From NCBI GenBank assembly GCA_022496205.1, contig WTXD01000246.1, forward strand, positions 1-14,900: DNA of 14,900 nt. The letters are read 5' to 3'. The position numbers and the translations under genes were made by a program. The notes under the pieces are model-generated. The model saw nothing but the letters and a program-made list of their open reading frames with translations, searched no databases and was not told the origin of the DNA. This stretch comes from Gloeopeniophorella convolvens (lineage: Eukaryota > Basidiomycota > Agaricomycetes > Russulales). This document shows, in pieces, positions 1 through 9,013 of the stretch; positions within the stretch are counted from its first letter, which is position 1, and each line of letters begins with the position of its first letter.

Positions 1-375
1 TATATAGTTCTACCAGCACTATAGTAATTACTATAGTATACTATACATGGGCATATCAGCCCTATAGTAAATACTATAGTATAATATACATGGTTTTGTT
101 AGCCCTATAGTAAAGATTATAGTATACTATGCATAGTTCTATCAGCTTTATAGTAAATACTATAGTATAATATATATGGTTTCACCAGCACTATAGTGAA
201 TACTATAGTATACTATACATAGTATTCTTAGCCTTACAATGAATCTTACAGTATACTATACATGATTCTATCAGCCCTTTAGTGAATACTATAGTATACT
301 ATACATGGTTCTATCAGCCCTATAATGAATACTATAGTATAATATACATGATTCTACCAGCACTATAGTAAATAA
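1..375. repeat. 43-bp AT-rich minisatellite, about 8.7 copies
   Basis: The phrase (C/T)AGC recurs at 14, 57, 100, 143, 186, 229, 272, 315 and 358, always exactly 43 bp apart, so there are nine units without a single length change. Each unit carries a variant of ACTATAGTATACTATACATG, which contains the perfect palindromes ATACTATAGTAT and AGTATACT. Units differ by point changes only, for example GTATACT versus GTATAAT. The array starts at or before the left edge and decays after about 375. No coding potential is seen. Confidence 0.93.
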
Positions 376-1003
376 TATCCTATTCCAGACTCTTCCAGAT
401 TCTTCCAGGCTCTTCTATAGCTCACCTTGAGTTCCAGTATCCACCTTAGTTCCACTATCCACCTTAGTTCCACTTTCATGTGGGTCACTAGTTATCACAT
501 GTTGCTATGTTTATTACATGCAAACCACACTCTTTTTATGTATATAAGGAATGCTGTTTTTGCCCTTGTTGCCTCAGTCTGTTAACTTTACTGACTGAGG
601 CAAGTACTTTACTTCTGGTACTTCTAGACTTGCGCTTACTTAGTTACTTTAGCTTTGCTCTTGCTTGCCTAGGTATTGCACTAATGATATAAAGTCTGTT
701 GACTTCACTGACTGAGCTTTACTCTTGCTTGCCTAATTGGCACCCTGTTTCTACTATGCTTCAACAATATAAATAGACTCTTATATATATAAAGATAGTG
801 CTAAGACAAGTAGTCCTCAGACTATCCACTTGTGATATTTCTAATCTACTCAACTCATCATTCTTAGTATTCTACTAGTTGCCTTTGCTCTGCTATCTTT
901 ATTGGTCTACACTAGCTGGTAGATTCAAGGCCCACATATGGACCAAGACCGGCTATATCAGTTATGGAATGGCCCAACCAAAGATTCTACATATGACTCA
1001 TGG
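376..1003. other. Intergenic AT-rich DNA, possible old LTR-like remnant
   Basis: No gene is seen. Just after the minisatellite there are short direct repeats (CTTCCAG units at 384-410, and CCACCTTAGTTCCACT twice near 440-475). A 24-bp sequence at 576-599 recurs at 693-716 with two mismatches, followed each time by a CTTGCTTGCCTA-like tail. TATA-like stretches occur at 541-547 and 785-800. The composition resembles the promoter half of a fungal LTR, but I find no TG...CA ends, target duplication or internal domain, so this is only a possibility. The small open frames at 507-692 and 879-1121 show no recognisable protein features. Confidence 0.3.
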
Positions 1004-1082
1004 CCAGCCGACATCAGCCGACCGGACCGTTTCTGCACATGGCTCATGGGTCGGCCGACCATCGGCCAAAACGGTCCATGCA
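1004..1082. repeat. Inverted pair of the CGGNCCGT dyad motif
   Basis: CGGACCGTTT at 1023-1032 and AAACGGTCCATGCA at 1069-1082 are inverted copies of the dispersed dyad motif. Between and before them lie GGTCGGCCGACC-type palindromes (about 1049-1060) and CAGCCGAC repeats. The block could fold into a large cruciform or RNA hairpin. It sits in noncoding DNA. Confidence 0.6.
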
Positions 1083-1214
1083 AACATCATTTTGAGTGCA
1101 GCCATGACTAGGAAAACCTAAAATGAAGTATCTAAGGAGTGCTCAGAGAATGTTTGAGTAGTATCCAAGGAGTATCCAAGTATTCATTGAGTGATAAACA
1201 CATAAGTACTTCAG

Positions 1215-1480
1215 TATAGTGAGTAGATACATCAGATGATTCCAAGGACCCCCACTATACATATAACTCAGGTGGTGAGTAGTAACTCAAGATAAATGAG
1301 TGTTACCATGTTACATTACATACTATGTAGTGTACTCTGAGTGCATACAAGGCAAAAACATGGACCGTGCAAGTGCTATCGAACGGACCGTGCAAAGGCC
1401 CTATAAACAAATCATATAAAATCTGTATATATAGTTCAGTTACACTACATGTGCATGGTCCGTGCATGAAACGGTCCATG
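1215..1480. repeat. Diverged direct duplication, copy A
   Basis: This stretch aligns without gaps to the stretch exactly 720 bp downstream. The longest identical run is the 20 bp from 1321 to 1340, repeated at 2041-2060. Both copies carry two dyad motifs in the same places (1361-1371 and 1381-1394 here), so the motifs predate the duplication. Here the first motif has lost one CpG (ATGGACCGTGCA) and the second is intact (GAACGGACCGTGCA). Confidence 0.8.
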
Positions 1481-1546
1481 CATAGAACGGTCCATGCATT
1501 GAACGGTTCGTGCATAGAACGGTCTGTGCATGGAACGGTCCGTGTT
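1451..1546. repeat. 16-bp tandem array of the dyad motif, 6 units
   Basis: Six head-to-tail 16-bp units start at 1451, 1467, 1483, 1499, 1515 and 1531. Each is a variant of TAGAACGGTCCGTGCA. The last unit holds an exact ACGGTCCGT (1535-1543). Most changes between units are C-to-T or G-to-A at the CpG positions, as in ACGGTCCATGCA, ACGGTTCGTGCA and ACGGTCTGTGCA. Further 16-bp steps up to about 1610 look like heavily decayed units. Open frames over this array on both strands are products of the repeat. Confidence 0.88.
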
Positions 1547-1934
1547 TAGAATGATTAATGAACAGATTAGATCATGTTAGAGAATAGACTATGCACAGAT
1601 CAGACTGTGCAGGCAGTCTAGGTAATATCTAACTGAACTACTCATCCATAACCTATTGTGCTAGGTATACAGAGTAGACAGGACTGCATCAATCAAGCTG
1701 TTGTAATGGCTATACTCAGATGGCTTTGATTATCCAGGTGTCAAGCATCATAAGACATATCTTTATCTACAAGTAAGATATGCTCTCAAACTGAGAATAC
1801 ACTCTGCAAAGTCCTTCAATATGAGAAGGAGCTAGAGATAAAGCATGTCCATTGGGGAGTGCAATATACACTACAAGAATATCAAACTAGTTGTGAAGAC
1901 TAATATACAATGGAGTATAGTAAGTGTACTAGAT
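1547..1934. other. Intergenic DNA without recognisable gene
   Basis: AT-rich noncoding sequence between the two duplicated blocks. The first 60 bases contain probable decayed 16-bp units ending in ATGCA or GTGCA. I see nothing else that supports a feature. Confidence 0.5.
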
Positions 1935-2220
1935 GCAAAGGACTAGATACATCAAGTGACTGCAAGGTTGTCCACCATACACATAACTCAGATGATGAGT
2001 GATAAATCAACATAGGTGAGTGTAACCATAATACACTAGATACTATGTAGTGTACTCTGAATACATACAATGCAGAAACACGGACCGTGCAAGCACTATA
2101 GAACAGACCATGCAAGGAGTACTCATATAAGTCATTTAAACTCAATGGATATAGAGTACTTACACTACATATGCACGGACCATTTCTGGATTGGACCATG
2201 TATAAAATGGTCCGTGCAAA
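1935..2220. repeat. Diverged direct duplication, copy B, with dyad motifs
   Basis: This is the ungapped partner, 720 bp downstream of copy A. It carries CACGGACCGTGCA (exact dyad 2080-2088), a decayed GAACAGACCATGCA at 2101-2114, an inverted TGCACGGACCATTTC at 2172-2186 and AAATGGTCCGTGCA at 2205-2218. The region is downstream of the 3' end of the minus-strand gene that ends at 2325. Confidence 0.75.
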
Positions 2221-2324
2221 AACTATGAACATGCCAGTACACCTCAAACATCAACAACCTAGGTACACAATAAATAAAAACTACCTAGGCAACGCAGTAT
2301 AACCTAGAAACTATACTCCACCAC

Positions 2325-3380
2325 TCAAGAAGTCATTGGGAACTCTCCCTGCTCCTCGTCCTCTATCAGAATTGCTACAGGGTAAGGAACAATGTCAGTA
2401 CCACAAAATAGTGAATAGGGAGAAGAATTGTACCTAGCCTTTTCAGTCAGCATAGTGTTACGTTTTGGACAACTTGTGCTTGTAGAGAGTGCCATGGCAG
2501 GCACTGATCCACCACCATTGCCTCGCTCATGCACCACAGGCTCACCATCATCCTCCTCAATGGCTGCCACATTGGGTCGCCTTCTAGACCTACTTGTGGC
2601 TGCTGTGATAGATGATGGGCCACCATGAGTGTTGGATGAGCCTTCACTGCTTCGATTGGCCATAGATGCACCTGAGGGTGCACCACGAGCTCTAGATGGC
2701 AAGGGGGCAAAGGTGCGCATTGGAACGGGCCGTGCACGCCTAGAACCTCCACCAGTGGCTATATTAATGTCAGATATGTCTCATATGGATAAGAGTGGCC
2801 ATGCATACTAGAACGGTCAAGATCTGGCTCCAACACATCAGGAGGGAGCTGAGGTGATGGTAGGGGAGCCTCAGGTTCTTGAGCACGAGGAACAGGCCTA
2901 GGAATGTTAGAGACACGAGGTGGCTCATCCCTTAGGAGGGGACAAGTGCTCTTCCACTCTACAGGTTGAATTTCAGCCTCTTCCTGCTCATACCAGTAGT
3001 CAAGGAGACGCTGAACATCATCCTTGCTCATCTTGGATGGATCTTGTAGCTAGAGATCTGTGGGGAGACTGTCCTCCTGGAGCCAAGCAAATTGATCTTT
3101 CTTAAGGGCACTCCAGCTAATAGCAAGGTTTTTGCGGCCTGTGACAAACTCTATAATCATGTTATAAGGAGTAATAAACAAGGTGAAGGGTGACTCACTG
3201 AGATGTAGGGTGAGTAAGTCTCTGACAGCACCCTGAATGACTTTGGCATGATGCTGAGAATAGTCCGCAATCACTGGAACTAGAGGACACCCTTCTCTAT
3301 GAAGTTCAATCATGATCGGCTCATGATTGGCCTTTCCAGATGCTGGTGGTGCCAGAACATGCATAGCTAGCAGGGATATT
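2325..3380 (-). pseudogene. 3' half of a copia-split hypothetical gene
   Basis: Read on the minus strand from 3380 this continues the gene that begins at 8611. The first exon part codes through ITPYNMIIEFVTGRK (about 3185-3140) and then FAWLQEDSLPTDL. It meets an in-frame TAG at 3052-3050 and continues in the same frame as LQDPSKMSKDDVQRLLDYWY, so the stop looks like a point mutation. An intron (donor GTATGC at 2808, acceptor TAG at 2759, 50 nt, branch CTGAC) joins in phase 1 to an exon that ends with the stop at 2325. The C-terminal part is low-complexity, Ser/Arg-rich, then acidic (IEDEEQGEF). I do not recognise a domain. It resembles long hypothetical proteins of agaricomycetes that lie near transposons, which is an impression only. 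A dyad motif lies in frame in the last exon at 2723-2736, coding RARPV. Confidence 0.65.
2723..2736 (-). repeat. Exonic dyad motif, central C in sense, no donor
   Basis: The plus strand reads GAACGGGCCGTGCA. On the sense (minus) strand the core is ACGGCCCGT, with C at the centre, so no GT donor forms and the motif is read as codons within ATGGGSRRARPVPMRT. Confidence 0.75.
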
Positions 3381-3858
3381 TGTTGCTGGGGCTAGGGGCG
3401 CTGATAGGCGTCCCAGGGGTGTCAGGGACACGCTCTGGAAGGCCCTGGAGTGTTCTGTGCTCTAGCGAGCTCTGGAGCGTTCCAGAACACTCACCCTTGC
3501 TTCTTTTCCATCAGCCCTGCATCCATGACCCTGCAGGGTCTTTGCTTATTCCATCCCTTTGTACTTTGCTTGTTCTACCCCTTTTGGACTTGTGCTTGTT
3601 CTATTCCCTTTGTACTTCGCTTGTCCCATTCCCTTTGTACTTTGTTTACTCTGCTCCCTTTGTACTTCGCTTATACTGCGACCCTGCACTTCCCTGATGT
3701 ATATAAGACCTGCAGAGGGGGGCATTTCACCTCAGACTCATTCCCCTCCTCTGCAGGTAAGTAGTAGTTTGCTTTTGATGAATATGAGACTCATTCCCCT
3801 CCTCTGCAGTCCCCTTGGTCTTTGTGACTCAAGGGCCCTTCATAGTCCGCTCCCAACA
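3381..3858 (+). repeat. 5' LTR of the copia element (478 bp)
   Basis: Begins TGTTGCTGGGGCTAGG and ends GCTCCCAACA. It carries a TATA box (TATATAA, 3700-3706) and about five roughly 24-bp units based on CCCTTTGTACTTCGCTTG (about 3548-3675). Compared with the 3' LTR it has three extra pieces: about 46 bp near 3500-3545, about one extra 24-bp unit, and the 53-bp insertion at 3757-3809. Confidence 0.95.
3757..3809 (+). other. 53-bp intron-like insertion in the 5' LTR
   Basis: The insert starts GTAAGT and ends in a pyrimidine-rich tract plus CTGCAG. Removing it exactly restores the junction CTGCAG|TCCCCTTGG that is present in the 3' LTR and in the solo LTR. Its last 23 bp (3787-3809) duplicate the 23 bp just upstream (3734-3756), so a tandem duplication could have produced it. 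No transcript evidence is available. Confidence 0.6.
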
Positions 3859-6800
3859 GGACAACCTCTATGATGAACTGGCTGTCATGGCCATCATCAG
3901 AGTGCTCCCTCACTCTTTTGATGATGTGGTCCGGACCATCTCTGTGCTCAACAAGTTTGAGAAGGCCACAGTCATCCAGGCATTGAGAAACATGGATCAG
4001 ACGCGTTCAAACCTCTCAGGAACCACTTCTGCATTCAGTGCATCATCTAAACCCTCCAACTTGTCCTTCAAGCCATCAGGCTCTTCATCTCCTTCACAGA
4101 ACTTGCAGAATGCTCCAAATCGTCCAAAATGCGACTTCTGCTCTCGCCTTGGCCATCTTGAGGCCAAATGCTTCTTGGAGGAGAAGCTGATGCGCCAAAT
4201 CGCTCCCAATCTCTCCAATGCTGCTCCTGCTTCCATTCCTACTCCATCCACTTCATCCACTCCTCCAAGCGCTCCACAGTCCGCCTCAGTTGCCTCAGCA
4301 AGTGCCCTCTTATCTACTGCCCAGCCCCATTCTCACCTCTCTTGGAATGCAGACACTGGGGCCTCAGTTCATATGACATTTAACCGTCATTGGCTGCGCA
4401 ATCTAAGGCCCCATCGCATCCAAATCAGGCTGGCAGATGGATCAGTGGTGTACTCTGAAGGAATTGGCACTGTGCGCTTCAATCCTGTCATTGGGGGACA
4501 GGAAATGGTGCCAGTGGAGTTCAGCAATGTCCTTTATGTTCCCTCTCTATGCAGCAATCTATTCTCTGTCCTCTACCTCACAATGCATCGTGGTTTCACT
4601 GTCTCAGTCAACAAGGACACCATGAGCTTCATCAGGGACAGTCAAACCCTGTTTGAAGCGAAGGTGAATGCATCCAATGCTGCCTATCTTGTTGGTGAAA
4701 CCATTCCTGTAGAGGAACATGCTGCACTCTCCTCATCCACCACCACTCTTCCTATGGACTGGGCTCTCTGGCATCGTCGCCTCTGCCATCATCATCTAGC
4801 AGGGGTGAAGAAGCTTGTGTCAGGCAACCTGGTGACAGGACTCAAACTTGATTCCCAAGCTGAGCCTGATCCAGTATGTGAAGCCTGCAAAGCTGGCAAG
4901 ATGCATGCAGATCCCTTTCCATCTTCGTCCTCCAGAGCATCCAGACCTCTCCAGCTTGTCCACAGCGATGTCCATGGTCCAGTGAAGGTGTCCACTATCC
5001 AAGGATACTCCTACTGGGTCACATTCATCGACGACTTCTCTCGCTTTAAAGCTGTTCATCTCATGAAGCGCAAATCAGACACATTTGCTGCTTTCAAACA
5101 GTTCAAAGCATGGGCTGAGAGCGTCACTGGACACAAGCTGGGCACTCTGAGAGATGACAAGGGTGGGGAGTACATGTCTAGGGACTTTGAGGCATTCTGC
5201 ATCGAGCATGGCATTCAGAGGCAGCACACTGCCAGGAATCGCCCTCAGCAGAATGGAGTGGCTGAGCGAGCTAACAGGACGATGGAGGAAGCTATCATTT
5301 CTATGCTGTTCGAGTCTGGGATGTCTTCAGCCTTCTGGGGAGAAGCTCTTGCATCCTATGTCCATGTCAGCAACATGGTGGGATCTGCTGCGCTCTCAGC
5401 CAGCACCCCTCATGAATCCTTCTATGGCAGCAAACCTGATGTGTCTAGGCTGCGAGTCTGGGGCTGCACTGCTTATGTCTTGATTCAGAGAGACAAGTGT
5501 CCTCTTGGAAGCCTTGGAGTGCACATGGAGAAGTGCATCTTCATTGGCTACCCTCAGGGGTACAAGGCTTGGAAGTTCTACAATCCTTATACAAGGAAAG
5601 TGGTGATTTCAGAGCATGCAGACTTTGATGAGCGCTATTTCATGCTTCAGAGACACTCAGTACCTGTTCTGCCTGCACCACGTCCTCAGAGTCTGCTTGA
5701 AACGCCTTCAGTTGACCTTCCAGACCTCTGGGAGGATCCTAGTGATGCACAGCAGCCAGTTCATGGGGGAGATGTGCCTGTGTCTTCTGTTCTGCCTCCT
5801 GTGCACCATAGACCACCTATCATTTCTTCAGCTCCTTTAGCTCCTACAGTTCGTCCTCAAACACCTCCTTCTCATTATCTTTCACTTCCTCCTACAACTC
5901 CACCTCCTGCATCATCTTCCTCTCACAGAGAGCAACTCAGCCCTTCACAATCCCTTCACTCCCCTCATCCTAGGCATCAGCCTTCTCCTCCCCCTGCTCC
6001 TATACGCCCCCAGCGCTCCAGACGTCCCAGAGAAGAATGGTTGGCTGATCAGTACAAGGTCCCTGAGCGCTACAAAATCAGGGAACCAACTCCAGCCATT
6101 CCTTCATCTGAGGACGAGGACAGCGGCTCAGATGACCCCATTGACTTCCTGAATGCAGGTGTGGCCTCTGTCATTGAACCCACTTCCTACAAGCAGTCTC
6201 AGTGGCGCTCTGATGCGCAGCTGTGGCACAATGCTTGTGAAGAGGAGATGGAGGCCCACAGGCAGAATGGAACTTGGGACATTGTCAAGCTACCTCCTGG
6301 AAAGAGGGCAATTGGTTCTAGATGGTTCATGAAGGTGAAGCGCAATGCAGATGGTTCACTTGATAGGTACAAGGCCAGACTGGTTGCAAAGGGATATTCC
6401 CAGCGCCCTGGCTTTGACTACAAGGAGACCTTTGCTCCCACTGTGCGCTATTCCACCATCAGGATCATTCTGGCCATTGCTGCTCTGGAGGACATGGAAC
6501 TGCGCTCTGTGGACATTTCTCATGCTTACCTCAATGGCGAGCTAGAGGAAGAGATCTACATGCAGCAGCCAGAGGGATTTGAGGTGGATGGACCAGATGC
6601 TATCTGCAAGCTGAAAAGGTCATTATATGGCTTGAAGCAAGCAGGGAGAGTCTGGAACCAGAAACTGAACTCTGTGCTGATTTCCATGGGCTTTGAGTGT
6701 GTCCAGACTGAGCATGGCCTCTATGTCTATCTGAGAGATGGCATCAGAGTGTTCATGCCTGTCTTTGTGGATGATATCACTCTGGCTGGCAAGCAGGGTG

Positions 6801-7733
6801 CCAAACTTGACTCCATTGTCCAGGAGCTCTCCCACCACTTCAAATTGCGCGATCTTGGTCCCACCACTCAGCTTCTAGGCATGGAGATCAAAAGGGATCA
6901 TCCCAATCGTCACCTCTTCCTTTCCCAGAGTCAATACATCGCCAATCTCATTATGGAGCATGGTTTACAGGATTGCAAGCCTGTATCCACTCCATTAGAC
7001 CCTGGATCACGCCTCTCTATCTCCATGTGCCCTCAGAGCGAAGCAGAAGCTGCTGAGATGCGCCAATACCCCTACATGTCTGTTGTGGCAGTCTGTTGTA
7101 TCTGGCTTGCACCACCAGACCAGACATTGCCTATGCAGCCGGAGTCCTTGCCAGATTCAATTCTAATCCTGGTCCACTGCACTGGAAGGCAGCCAAACAC
7201 GTTTTGCGCTATCTGAAGGGCACAATGGACTACAAGATTGCCTACAAGCCTACCACTTCTTCTGAGCCCTTCATCACCTTCTCAGATGCGGACCATGGAG
7301 GCAATCCTGACAATGGCAAGTCAACTGGGGGCTATGTGGTGAAGATTGGGACTGGAGCGGTGTCTTGGAGCACAAAGCTGCAGCCTTTGGTTGCATTGTC
7401 CACCACTGAAGCGGAGCACATCTCTGCTGTGGAAGCTGGCAAGGAGATCCTGTGGATGCGGCAGTTTCTGGGGAGATTGGCTACAACATCACAGGGACAT
7501 CTCTTCTCAGAATGGACAATCAAAGCACCATTGCTGTGAGCAAGAATCTAGAACACCATGGGAAGATGAAGCATCTTGCACTCCGGTTTTTCTGGCTCAG
7601 AGACACAGTCCAAGCTGAGCTGATTGCTCCTGTGTGTGTGACAACGCAGGACATGGCTGCAGACATCTTCACGAAGGCTCTGGATCGGTTCAAAGTGCAG
7701 AGGTGTGTGGAGATGCTGGGAATGGTGTGTTGA
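3859..7733 (+). pseudogene. copia gag-pol polyprotein, 5'-truncated, two frameshifts
   Basis: The long open frame (to 7216, counted from its first ATG at 3815 inside the LTR) starts in mid-gag (MAIIRVLPHSFDDVV). It then has a CCHC knuckle C-x2-C-x4-H-x4-C (residues 106-119), protease DTGAS (180-184), a pre-integrase HHCC region (WHRRLCHHH ... CEACKAGK, about 318-361), and integrase with D384, D447 and E483 (exact DD35E spacing). A Pro/Ser-rich linker precedes the reverse transcriptase (D899 in VDISHAYLNG and FVDD at 983-986). Near 7087 one base is lost, and the frame continues as LACTTRPDIAYAAG through RNase H residues SDADHGG and STTEAEH. A second one-base loss in the G run near 7470 shifts it again to MDNQSTIAV ... 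DIFTKAL, ending at 7733. Catalytic residues are largely kept, so inactivation looks fairly recent compared with the LTR rearrangements. Confidence 0.93.
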
Positions 7734-7755
7734 GCCCTGGAGCGTCTCCTGTCAT

Positions 7756-7762
7756 GGGGGAG
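7756..7762 (+). other. Polypurine tract before the 3' LTR
   Basis: GGGGGAG lies directly against the TGTTG start of the 3' LTR. This is the usual position for plus-strand priming in copia elements. Confidence 0.75.
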
Positions 7763-8117
7763 TGTTGCTGGGGCTAGGGGCGCTGATAGGCGTCCCAGGG
7801 GTGTCAGGGACACGCTCTGAAAGGCCCTGGAGTGTTCTGTGCTCTAGGGAGCTCTGGAGCATTCCAGAACACTCACCCTTGCTTATTCCATCCCTTTGTA
7901 CTTCGCTTGTTCTACCCCTTTTAGACTTGTGCTTGTTCTATTCCCTTTGTACTTCGCTTGTCCCATTCCCTTTGTACTTCGCTTACTCTGCGACCCTGCA
8001 CTTCCCTGATGTATATAAGACCTGCAGAGGGGAGCATTTCGCCTCAGACTCATTCCCCTCCTCTGCAGTCCCCTTGGTCTTTGTGACTCAAGGGCCCTTC
8101 ATAGTCCGCTCCCAACA
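7763..8117 (+). repeat. 3' LTR of the copia element (355 bp)
   Basis: Same ends and core as the 5' LTR, with a TATATAA box near 8012-8018. It has four of the roughly 24-bp units and lacks the 53-bp intron-like insert. Confidence 0.95.
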
Positions 8118-8611
8118 GATTCATGATCTTGTCACGGTTCTCTTGATAGAACACATTTCTGGCAGACCACTTGCGTGTGAAACGCATAAATCTGGCTAGG
8201 GCTTTGCGAGATTGGTTGTCAAACCACTTGCGGACTTTCTGAGACAATGGTGAGCCAGGGAATGCTAAAATGATACACAGAACGGACCGTGCGAGCCTCC
8301 CCTTTGTCAAAATCATCCCCCTCATCTCTCAGTGCTGTGAGGTCACCCAGAACACGATTGACTAGAAGAGCTCTGTCTGGTGCATCGCTGACTCGATATT
8401 CATCCAGATTCTCATGCAGAATCTCTAGATCAGCCTCAGTCAGCTTGAAGGGAGAGTCATCATCATCCTCTTGTTGTATGTCGCCTTCTGAGCGATCAGG
8501 TGAGCGATCAAGATGATTTGAGGCAGGGAGAGTGTTTTCAAGGTCCCAGCCTTCTTGTTCATCTTCACCAGGACCGAAAACATCATCAGCAGTGTTGTAG
8601 AGATGGGCCAT
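8118..8611 (-). pseudogene. 5' half of a copia-split hypothetical gene
   Basis: The ATG at 8611 begins MAHLYNTADDVFGPGEDEQE, an acidic N-terminus. Exon 1 runs to 8288 and ends DKGEART in phase 0. An intron (8287-8239, 49 nt, donor GTCCGT inside a dyad motif, acceptor CAG) joins it to KVRKWFDNQSRKAL and on to YQENRDKIMN, where the copia element begins at 8117. After the element the gene resumes at 3380. No known domain is recognised. The basic tract around KALARFMRFTRKWSARN may bind nucleic acid, which is only a guess. The gene is divergent to the Zn-cluster gene, across an 800-bp palindrome-rich spacer. Confidence 0.65.
8239..8287 (-). other. Intron whose donor lies inside the dyad motif
   Basis: On the sense (minus) strand the junction is GCACG|GTCCGTTC ... 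GTCTCAG|AAAG. Exon 1 from the ATG at 8611 to 8288 is 324 nt (108 codons) and the downstream exon continues in phase 0. The motif copy is ACGGTCCGT with T at the centre in sense. Confidence 0.75.
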
Positions 8612-8908
8612 GAAGTAGTAGAGCAGTTGACAGTAGTAGAGGAGTGATACAAGCTAGTGAAATCAATGCAGATGGCTGATGCGTGCTCAAACATGCTTAA
8701 TTCATATCTATGTGTTGAGATAATGATTAGATGTGGGTGGAACGGGCCGTGAATTGGCCGGGCCGTGATGAGCAGTCAATGTAAAGTGTAGATTGTGATC
8801 AAGCACAAGATATGATAAGATATCGGCAACACGGGCCGTGTGTAGAACGGACCGTGCGAACGGACCGTGCGATGCGGACCGTTCAAGCGATATCAGATCA
8901 CCTGAAGA

Positions 8909-8967
8909 AGTGATGTCATTATCTAGATCTTGATCATAATCACATCTTTGTTGTGAATGACATCACT
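8909..8967. repeat. 12-bp perfect inverted repeat
   Basis: AGTGATGTCATT at 8909-8920 and AATGACATCACT at 8956-8967 are exact inverse complements with a 35-bp spacer. The spacer is rich in GATC-like short palindromes (CTAGATCTTGATCATAAT). It could be the ends of a very short element or an intergenic stem. Confidence 0.7.
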
Positions 8968-8983
8968 GGGCCTAGATCATTCT

Positions 8984-9013
8984 AGAAGTTGCCAGAATCT
9001 TCTGGCAACTTCT
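8984..9013. repeat. Perfect 14-bp hairpin with 2-nt loop
   Basis: AGAAGTTGCCAGAA (8984-8997), then TC, then TTCTGGCAACTTCT (9000-9013). The arms are perfect inverse complements. It sits about 370-400 bp from either start codon. No T-run follows, and this is a eukaryote, so I do not call it a terminator. Confidence 0.85.

Larger units (their letters stand above)
3381..8117 (+). mobile_element. Degenerate Ty1/copia LTR retrotransposon
   Basis: Two LTRs with TGTTG...CAACA ends flank a gag-pol remnant in copia order: zinc knuckle, protease, integrase, reverse transcriptase, RNase H. The element sits inside a minus-strand gene. It is not autonomous: the 5' LTR runs straight into the middle of gag, so the primer-binding site and gag N-terminus are missing, and pol has two frameshifts. 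The flanks (ATATT on the left, GATTC on the right) are not a clean 5-bp target duplication. The two LTRs differ in length by 123 bp (478 versus 355 bp), which indicates an old or rearranged copy. Confidence 0.95.

Noticed and set aside
376..870. Solo LTR of another retrotransposon family
   Set aside because: TATA-like sites and an internal duplication are present, but there are no TG...CA boundaries and no target duplication. It is kept only as a possibility.
1451..1546. CRISPR-like array of short repeats
   Set aside because: Units are directly abutting with no spacers, and the surrounding genes are eukaryotic with introns.
1303..1549. Overlapping open frames on both strands across the motif array
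   Set aside because: They are low-complexity translations of a 16-bp repeat (HGPCTC- and ERSVHG-like), with no independent coding evidence.
2428..2811. Plus-strand frames opposite the 3' end of the minus gene
   Set aside because: The minus frame joins upstream exons in phase and has compatible composition. The plus frames show no features.
3380..3873. Several open frames over the 5' LTR, and similar ones at 7705-8199 and 12391-12863
   Set aside because: They fall in LTR sequence, come from the CCCTTTGTACTT tandem units and shift with repeat number. They have no protein features.
3997..5059. Antisense open frames opposite gag and integrase
   Set aside because: The sense strand carries clear copia motifs in order. 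The antisense frames are shadows.
3376..8122. Target-site duplication of the long copia element
   Set aside because: ATATT and GATTC share only a short offset ATT, which is not convincing.
8984..9013. Rho-independent terminator
   Set aside because: The hairpin is strong, but there is no T-run and the DNA is fungal.
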